Below, in pieces: positions 56,690 to 64,000 of a stretch of 64,000 nt of DNA. Below the pieces are notes generated by a model that did not search any database, was not told the origin of the DNA, and was given only the letters and a program-made list of their open reading frames with translations. The translations under genes were made by a program, and so were the position numbers. This DNA is from Piezodorus guildinii (lineage: Eukaryota; Arthropoda; Insecta; Hemiptera; Pentatomidae): positions 88,395,169-88,459,168 of the forward strand of contig CM041292.1 in assembly GCA_023052935.1 (NCBI GenBank), in the 5' to 3' direction. The first letter of the stretch is position 1. The number at the start of each line of letters is the position of its first letter.

Positions 56690-59000
56690 ATAAATGGTCT
56701 TCAGTTCATAACCACTTCAATTCTTGAGAAAACAGTAGTGAACTCTTCAAAGTGAAATAAAAAATCCCCCAGAGTTGGTTGGTGCCTCAGTAAAAGAAGT
56801 ATTAAAGTACAATTGTATTCCAACATTAGAAGAATGGTGCTGAATAGCTATTTGAGTGGACTTGTTGAGTCAGTGGTATAGTTTCTTCAACTGCCTAGCA
56901 GTGCCAACAAAAATAGTACCACAGTTGGAATAAACATCAGATAAAAACATTTCCTGACTAAATAACTGTCAAATGCAGACAGAAATGAGTTTTTTGAGAG
57001 TAAAACAAGCTCCAGATTGACAACCTTAACAGTGAGGTGACGGAGCAGTTTTTTATTGTTACCATTACACCACATAGTAAAACTAACTTATACTAAGTTA
57101 CATATTAAATAATACGCATCCATATCATTTATTACATTAATTGACTGAATATCATATATTAATATAATACTAAAAGTATAAATATGATGCTGATAAGAGA
57201 CCTCCTACCCTTCTCCCCCCCAAAAAAATTTATTGCTATTCATTTAACACTCTGTACTTGCAGTAGAGATTCAGACCAAACAGCTATAATGCCCGATGTT
57301 ACGTTTTTGTCCCAATTTAATTTTAATAACCAAAGAGGCTGAATTAGACCATTTAATGCAAAAGTGATAGGGGGAGATAGTCAAGAAAGCCTAATAATCG
57401 AGTAATGGGGTGGTCAACATTGAGCAATCAGTATATATAGTATAATTGTTGTTATCTTTAGATAATAAGGGAAACAGAGTTTCAACATTTTAGAGCATAT
57501 CAAGAACGTTGGTGGCCAATTCTTTGTGAGAAATAAACAAGTCTGTTTGAAGTCAACCACATCTGGTACAATTTTCATAAACTCTTCTGAATTTTTGGCC
57601 TGTCAATGAATTGTGAGCCTAAAAATCACCAGCTAACTAGATTATTCCTATGTTTACTCTGGGACATTCATTCCCCGAAGAATAACAATCAATGTACAAC
57701 AAACTGACTTCATTCATGAATAAATAATAAATTAAGAGAAAAAAATTGAATAAATATGGATAAATGCTTTTATACACACTATCTCAATTTTTAGTGTTCA
57801 AATGAAGTTAGGAATGAACTTTATGAATGGAGATGGGTAAGTAATGTAGGAGTGACACTGCAGGGATAATGAAAAACGTTTCAAAGTAAGTAGTTTTAGT
57901 AGCAGATATAGAAAACTAAAATTGAAAAACTAACATTATATGATGTCATCTATGGAATTAGTGGAATAAATGAACTAAATGAATTGGGCTAATGAGTCAA
58001 GAACATGATTAATTCATTCTGATTTTAAATAGTTGATATTTCTCAAGTAGAAGCTGCTTAGGAATGAAAATGAAAGTAGAAATGGTATAGGAAATGTGAA
58101 TAAGGTTATGGTATGATAAAAAAAATATTGGATGTTGGCAGAAGAAGAGTAGATCCTTCAAGGAGTCAACAATACTGAGATAATTGATAATGATTGTGTT
58201 GTAAAATCGAGTATGGTGAGTGGATTGGAATAGACCAATGAATAAGTCAGTTATATACTATAGAAGTTATCAGAGGAAATAATTATTTTGAACTTGATTT
58301 AATGTTAGTAAAAGAATCTCATAACTGATAATTAATTTCAAATATATTAATGAAATTATATGTTATTTGCAAGTAAAAGGCAAACTTTATAATGTTAGCA
58401 TCATCAGTGTGCATGATATAGAACATTCACTAAAAGAGAAAGAGAAGGTTCTATTAGGCCCTTAAAATATGGATAGATCATTGTTCTACAGGTGGTATAA
58501 AACTTGTAATTGGTGAGTGCCTTGGACTAATTGGAAGAGAATAAGAATTTGACAAGACCAAGAAACAAATGGTCAGATACTCTTAATCTTTGCAGCATCT
58601 CGAGAATTAGTAATTAGAAGTACTTTGCAACTTCTACTATAAGAGGATTCATCATGCTACTTGGCACTCAAAAGACACTATAATCACCAACCATATAAAA
58701 GCCACTTTTTCATTAATGCTACGTTCACAACTAGGATGTGAGTATTCAAAGTATCTCATAAGAGGAAAAAAATAAATACACAAAAGCTCACATCTTGGGC
58801 AAGGTATTCAGCTAGATGATGATCATAAGTGGAGAAGAAACACATTCAAAGATAGAATAAATTACCTTTTTTAATTTTTTCCACTGAGGTTTTATGGCAC
58901 GAAGAATATTCAATCCTTGGTTTGATGAGAAAAAGCAAGTGACAGGTGTAAGAAGGATTCTATATAGCAACTGACAAGAAATTTTGCTCAGCAATACGAA
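56690..59000 (-). mobile_element. Possible very decayed LINE
   Basis: Less AT-rich than its flanks, with a purine-rich plus strand like the two LINE copies at 33 kb and 40 kb. The string TTAGCATCATCAGTGTGCATG near 58395 resembles the reverse complement of a YADD region, and 56887-57075 reads like a worn RT or post-RT segment. No intact motif; family uncertain. Confidence 0.28.
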
Positions 59001-59837
59001 ACAAAAAGGGTAGAATCTAAGTAAAATGTTTTACCACAATTTTAATAATTCAAAATAGATTTTCAACTTGCCTAAGATTATGGGTTTTCAAAATAATTGA
59101 GGGATGATAACCTCCTACTAAGATTACATTGTTAACAACTTTTACTAGTAAACAACATTTAGATACTTAAACTAATTGATGATGCTCACTGAATTTTGAA
59201 TCACTGAATTTTTACATAATTTCACTATTTTACATAAAAATATCACCATTTTTATCACCTAATTAGAAAGTGATATATTTAAAAGAGTTAACAATAGAAT
59301 TTTACTTTTAACTTGACTAGCTTATACAAGTGTTTTTACAAACATACCAACAAAAGGAATGCCAATTTAACATTAATAGATATGTTTTATATTTAAAAAA
59401 CATTCTTAAAGACAATATTGCTTCAAAAAATATTATTTCCCTATATAATAGGACTAATGAACACAATGAATATATACTACAACTTTACTATTACTAAACT
59501 CAATAGTAATCAGAATGAAAATTTTACAATAGCCTGCCCACCAAACAGTAACCCATTACCAAAAAATCACGTGACCAGCCTTGAATATCTAAATCCTTGG
59601 TGCTTCATTCATAAAATAGTTACATGAGGATCCCATAAATTTCAACTATTTCAAAATTTCCAAAATATAATATTTAACATTATTTTAAGAGGAAGATTTA
59701 TTGTTAAACCCTTCAGTGCATATGTTATATAACAGTTTTTGTAAAATGGAGAGTCAAATTTTGAGATGATAAAAAGTCTGAAAGTTAACTTAAGCCATAT
59801 TTCTACCAAAACATCTCTACCTTTTCAGAATTATTAT

Positions 59838-60480
59838 TTTCACTTATTCGTATAAAAATATCTATGGTAAGGGAAACTATTGCTGTCATAAAATTTTCTA
59901 ATTAAATTCGAGTTTTTAAAGAATATACACGTTTAAAGGACCCCTGAGTCCAAATAACCAAGTCTCACAATCACTTGTACCTGAGTGGCTAGCATAACAG
60001 CCTTCTATGCCAAAGGTCACAGGTTCAAACCCACAGCTGGTCCTAGGATTTTTTAATGGGAGTTAAAAATCCTTAGTGATGCCGTCCTTCAGAGGGGACG
60101 TTAAAAGGTGTCCCGTGCGATGTCAGGTATTCGTTAAAGATCCCTTTGTAATAAAACCTGGATAGGCAAAATTTAGGACTCCCACTATAGCATCGTCTGA
60201 TTAGCCATAGTAGCATAAAGTGACGTTAAATAAATAAACAAAAAAAAAACCAAGTCTCACAAAGTATATGGTAAGTATAGCTCAAAAACAAAAAGTTGTA
60301 CAAGATTTCAGAAATATATGTATTTTAGAAAGGCATATACTTGTCATGTCACAGCAAATTTTTCACCAAAATTGTTCCACCCAAAAGAGGTGCCCTTTTC
60401 ACCATACATTTTACACCATTAACAATTTTCTAAAAACAAATCTAACAATTGTATTAAACTTATATCAGCTAACATTAAAT
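59838..60480 (-). mobile_element. Family C copy interrupted by SINE-A
   Basis: The minus-strand C sequence from ATGGTAAGGGAAACTATTGC continues after the SINE at 60263 (AGTATATGGTAAGTATAGCT) to about 60480. Confidence 0.65.
59971..60247 (+). mobile_element. SINE-A, full copy with 15-bp target duplication
   Basis: tRNA-like head (TGAGTGGCTAGCATAACAG, B-box AGGTTCAAACCC), body (GATGCCGTCCTTCAGAGGGG, CCTGGATAGGCAAAATTTAG), tail GTTAAATAAATAAAC and A run. It is flanked by AACCAAGTCTCACAA at 59956-59970 and 60248-60262. Inserted in a family C element. Confidence 0.9.
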
Positions 60481-60813
60481 GCTCCTTAATATCAGATATA
60501 TTTTATTCTTACTGAAGTAGTCTAAAAGGATTTTAATCACAAAGTTCTCCTGAAGAACCTTTGATTTCATTGCTTTAACTAATTGAGTATTTCTTTACAT
60601 TAGTAGTAAGAAAATACACAGTAAAATAATTAAACTTTGGCAATGTTTTTTTTTCTTCTGTATAATTTTTTTTAAAAACCGTTAAGGCAACTGTGGTATT
60701 TATATTTTAAGGAAAAAACCATTAAAGACTTTTACATCAACCTCTTTCATACCACCCATTGCTGCCTTTCGATTTTTCCTCGGTTTATGCTTGTCATGGA
60801 TCACGGATGGTAT

Positions 60814-60935
<122 letters not shown>

Positions 60936-61881
60936 TCTCTATTTACTTTTAAGTTTATTTCATACTTATCACCATCATTCATCTTATTTTTCATCATATT
61001 ATTATTATTTGTATTTATAATATTTTTGTATATCTGTAATCTTTTTAATTTCATTGGAACTACATTCATAATATTTCATAGTCACATTATGGTGATGATG
61101 TATGTATCTACACATATGTATCACATGCAGCCTTGATGATGGCTCACATGTTTGAAACGAAACATCAGCAAAATTAAAATATTTTCTACATGACTGACTC
61201 CCGATTATGTTTACCTATTATAATTTCAACATTTAACCATATATTCTCAATACAATAAAATAATTTGATAATCAACTAAAGCATAAAAAAAGAAAAATAC
61301 TAATGCACACTAAAAGCACATTTCTTAAAATAAGATTAGTAATATAGATTTATTAGATATATCATTAGAAAGCTCAAAATTTTAGAAAAATTATTATGTA
61401 ATAATTGAATAAGTGGATGGAAAGTAACAAAAACATTTAATTTCATAAGTTCATGACAACAACAAAAATCTGGTGCACACAACACACGACTTTCAATTAC
61501 CTGTTGTTAAAATAAATTTAATTAAATAAAGTTTGAGTTGAAAAAACATTAAAGAATTACATTGAGTTCCGATGGAAACCTTCGTTTCAGATTAAATAAT
61601 CTATTACTTTGTATGCGATATATCTTTGGCCGCTCTACAGAAGAAGTCTTTGATACATTTTTTTTATTTATTTAATTTTTAGACATCACTACGTTTCAGC
61701 CTCTAGGGATGGTTAACATGCATATATATGTTACGTGGGTGAATCAAATATAAACAAGACTTTTTGTCCTGGAAGCCCAGTGAAGGTGTGGGTACTCTAC
61801 AAAGAGTAGAGGTGTAGGGTAGGGATGCCAGGAGTGGGGGAAGCAGGCGGGTGCATGCCCTCGAACTCACCAGTTACCTTC

Positions 61882-62990
61882 ATGACGATGTCTGAGCAGG
61901 ATATATCCCCCTCGACTGCGCAACGTATTGTAATAAAATTTCTGGCTGCTGAAGGTGTAAAACCAGCTGAAATCTTGAGAAGATTGACTGAACAGTTCAG
62001 GGAAGAGACACTTTCTCGTGCCAGAGTGTTTGCATGGCATAAACAGTTTGTGGAGGGTCGTGATTGTGTTCAGAATGAAAGCCATGACCGCAGACCCCGC
62101 TCCAGCATCACAGCAGACAACATCAGCCGTGTTCCACAGCTTATTGAAGGTGATAGACGTCTAACCACTAGTGCCATTGCAAGTGAGGTTGGGATAAGCT
62201 ATGGAAGCACTTTTTCCATACTCACAGAGGAGTTAGGGTTTTCGTAAGGTGTATGCCAGGTGGGTTCCTCGACTTCTCACAGCTGAGCAGAAGCTGAACC
62301 GTTTGCAGGTCTGTGAAGGTCTTCTTGCAAGATTTCAGGCTGAGGGAGCCTCATTTCTCACTCACAATATCACCTGGGATGAAACTTGGGTGCACCATTA
62401 CACCTCTGAATCAAAACAAGCGAGTATGGAGTGGAGACTGAAAGGGGAACCTGGACCAGTGAAAGCCAAATCACGGCTGTCAGCTGGGAAGGTTGTGGCT
62501 TCTGTGTTTTTTGACCAGCGTGGCTTGCTGTATCTTGATTTCTTGCATGAACGCAGGACTATCAATGCTGCATACTACTACGACATTTTGAATGAAGTCA
62601 AACTTACATATCGCCGCAAAAGAAGGGATCTACCGATGAGAGAAGTGATTCTTCTTCAGGACAATGCTCGCCCGCATACTGCGGCCCTGACGAGAGAAAA
62701 ATTGGAGCAACTGGGCTAGGAGACGCTGGAACATCCTTCCTACAGTCCAGACTTATCAACATGTGACTTTCACCTGTTTGGCCCACTCAAGGAAGCTTTG
62801 GGAGGTCAGAGATTCGTCAGTGACGATGAGGTCAAGCCTACGTGCTCAATTGGCTGAAGACACAACCTACTTCATTCTATGAGCACGGGATTAGGAAAAT
62901 TACCTATGCACTGGGAAAAATGTATTTCCAAATCAGGAGACTATGTAAAAAAATGAAGTGTACTTTTCTTTGTGTTCAAAGTAAAAATTA
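61882..62990 (+). pseudogene. mariner transposase (broken)
   Basis: N-terminal MSEQDISPSTAQRIVIKF and HTH SRARVFAWHKQFVEGRD; linker RWVPRLLTAEQK (the WVPHxL signature). The catalytic residues are D in NITWDETWVHHY, D in LLQDNARPHTA, and D in YSPDLSTCDFHLF, with 34-residue spacing (DD34D). Lesions are a frameshift at about 62245, an in-frame TAG at 62716-62718 where Trp is usual, and another frameshift near 62832 before WLKTQPTSFYEHGIRK. The ancestral frame is otherwise well kept, so the loss is not very old. Confidence 0.9.
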
Positions 62991-63013
62991 AAAAATAAGT
63001 CTCGTTTATATTT

Positions 63014-63069
63014 TGTTGTTGTTTGTTAGGGCTTTAAGGCGTAAAACCTCAAGGTCATCAACGCCTGTT
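63014..63069 (-). mobile_element. 56-bp LINE/SINE 3' tail insertion
   Basis: The minus strand reads GGCGTTGATGACCTTGAGG, TTTTACGCCTTAAAGCC, then a (CAA)n-like tail. It is flanked by GTTTATATTT at 63004-63013 and 63070-63079, a 10-bp target duplication made inside the mariner right end. Confidence 0.75.
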
Positions 63070-64000
63070 GTTTATATTTGATTCACCCATGTATAAATCT
63101 ATTCTTTCACCGTTTCATCAGCGGTGTCGTCAATTATTAACAGTTCCAAATTTTAAAATCACTTGACATTTATCGGCCGTCTTGTAGATGTTCTCATGCG
63201 GTACAAATAAAGTTGTAGAGCGGTCAAAGATATATAGCACCAATATGGAACAAAAATAAAACTTAGGATAATGATGAGATAATCTATTACATTATTATCC
63301 GCAACAATTACTTAGTTTTATCCCCTTTTCATCACTCACCATTACTTTATAAAACTTTGGTCATATGATAACATTTTTTATAAAGTCTTCAGCTTTCCAA
63401 CGGTATATTATACATTCATATTACTATTATATTGTTCCCGAAAAAAAAATTTACTTAAAAAAATATGTTTGCTCTTTTCTCTTTTAGTTCTTTATCAAAT
63501 CTGTACTTGTAACTTGTATATTTACCATTTTTTCTATCAATGCTAAACAGGTAAATTTTTTTGGAATTTACAAAATTAATGATACTTTAGAGGATGATAA
63601 TTTAAAATATCGGCATTTAAGCTCTGTCAGAATATTTTAATCAGCATGAAACCTATATGATATCAGAGCCCTTAAAAGTTTAATAAAAAATGTTAAAAGC
63701 AGTTTTGTGGAAAATCATGAAAGGGAAACAAAATGCGTGGTATGAAGTGGTTCACCAATTTCTGGTAAATAAAACTTATTTGGAAAATAAAATTTTCTCG
63801 ATTGCACTAATTTCCCGTACTACATATTTCATATATAGGTAAGTGAAAGTAATATTTTCATGGAAGCTAAAGGGAATTGGATGGAAACTAAAGGTAAACA
63901 ATTAAAATTTATTTAAACTATTAGAGTTTGAAATAGTAAACAGTAAAGGAGTTTCAAATAGTAAGAAAAAGTTGCTTGATAGGAGGACCACATTAATTTT

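Larger units (their letters stand above)
61734..63091 (+). mobile_element. mariner transposon
   Basis: Ends CGTGGGTGAATCAAATATAA (left) and the reverse of CATGGGTGAATCAAATATAA (right), TA on both sides (61732-61733, 63092-63093). It encodes a DD34D transposase with several lesions. The right end is split by a 56 bp insertion at 63014-63069. Confidence 0.9.
61608..63278. mobile_element. TIR element inserted in family C, itself split by mariner
   Basis: Inverted ends at 61617-61642 (GATATATCTTTGGCCGCTCT) and 63212-63238 (AGAGCGGTCAAAGATATATA). The unit is flanked by ATAATCTATTAC at 61596-61607 and 63279-63290. Without the mariner it would be about 310 bp, non-coding. Confidence 0.65.
61465..63852 (+). 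mobile_element. Family C, copy 4, carrying nested insertions
   Basis: C head AAAATCTGGTGCACACAAC at 61465. It is interrupted at 61608 and resumes at 63291 (ATTATTATCCGCAACAATTA), ending TATAGGTAAGTGAAAGTA at 63852. Confidence 0.75.

Overview
This 64 kb window is nuclear DNA of an animal, most likely an insect. The DNA is AT-rich, genes are split by multi-kilobase introns with GT/AG borders, and the repeats are arthropod-type: a Ty1/copia element with a copia-like internal tRNA-iMet primer site, Tc1 and mariner transposons, jockey-like and RTE-like LINEs, and tRNA-derived SINEs. A hemipteran is possible, but the species cannot be told from the sequence. Two host genes are recognised, both on the minus strand. 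LAYOUT: 1-2.6 kb holds a truncated LINE and a doubtful transposase relic. 2.7-6.8 kb is a Ty1/copia retrotransposon with identical LTRs, an internally deleted gag region and a one-base frameshift. 6.8-10.5 kb is repeat-bearing intergenic DNA. 10.9-13.3 kb is a LINE with an open ORF1 and a gutted ORF2. 14.0-30.1 kb is a flavin-containing monooxygenase (FMO) gene whose eight exons give an uninterrupted 426-residue reading. 33.2-35.7 kb is a jockey-like LINE containing a strange deletion-rich internal duplication. 36.4-54.9 kb is the 3' part of the WDR81 gene (BEACH/WD40 family; twelve exons seen, BEACH region not seen). Its introns carry a LINE, SINEs, a second Tc1 copy, a 3.3 kb foldback element and an RTE-like LINE. 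55-64 kb is mostly repeats, including a four-layer nest of insertions. MOBILE DNA: an approximately 0.9 kb non-coding repeat (called family C here) occurs at eight or more places and has served as target for a Tc1 element, a SINE and a TIR element. Two SINE families, two LINE groups with different 3' ends, and several hairpin MITE-like elements are present. HOW IT WORKS TOGETHER: FMO is a soluble or membrane-associated NADPH/FAD oxygenase. WDR81 is an endosome-maturation scaffold. Nothing suggests they act together; they are simply neighbours in the same orientation. The most unusual structure is the foldback at 44564-47872, whose arms are built from two different tandem repeats and which sits in (TA)n inside a WDR81 intron.
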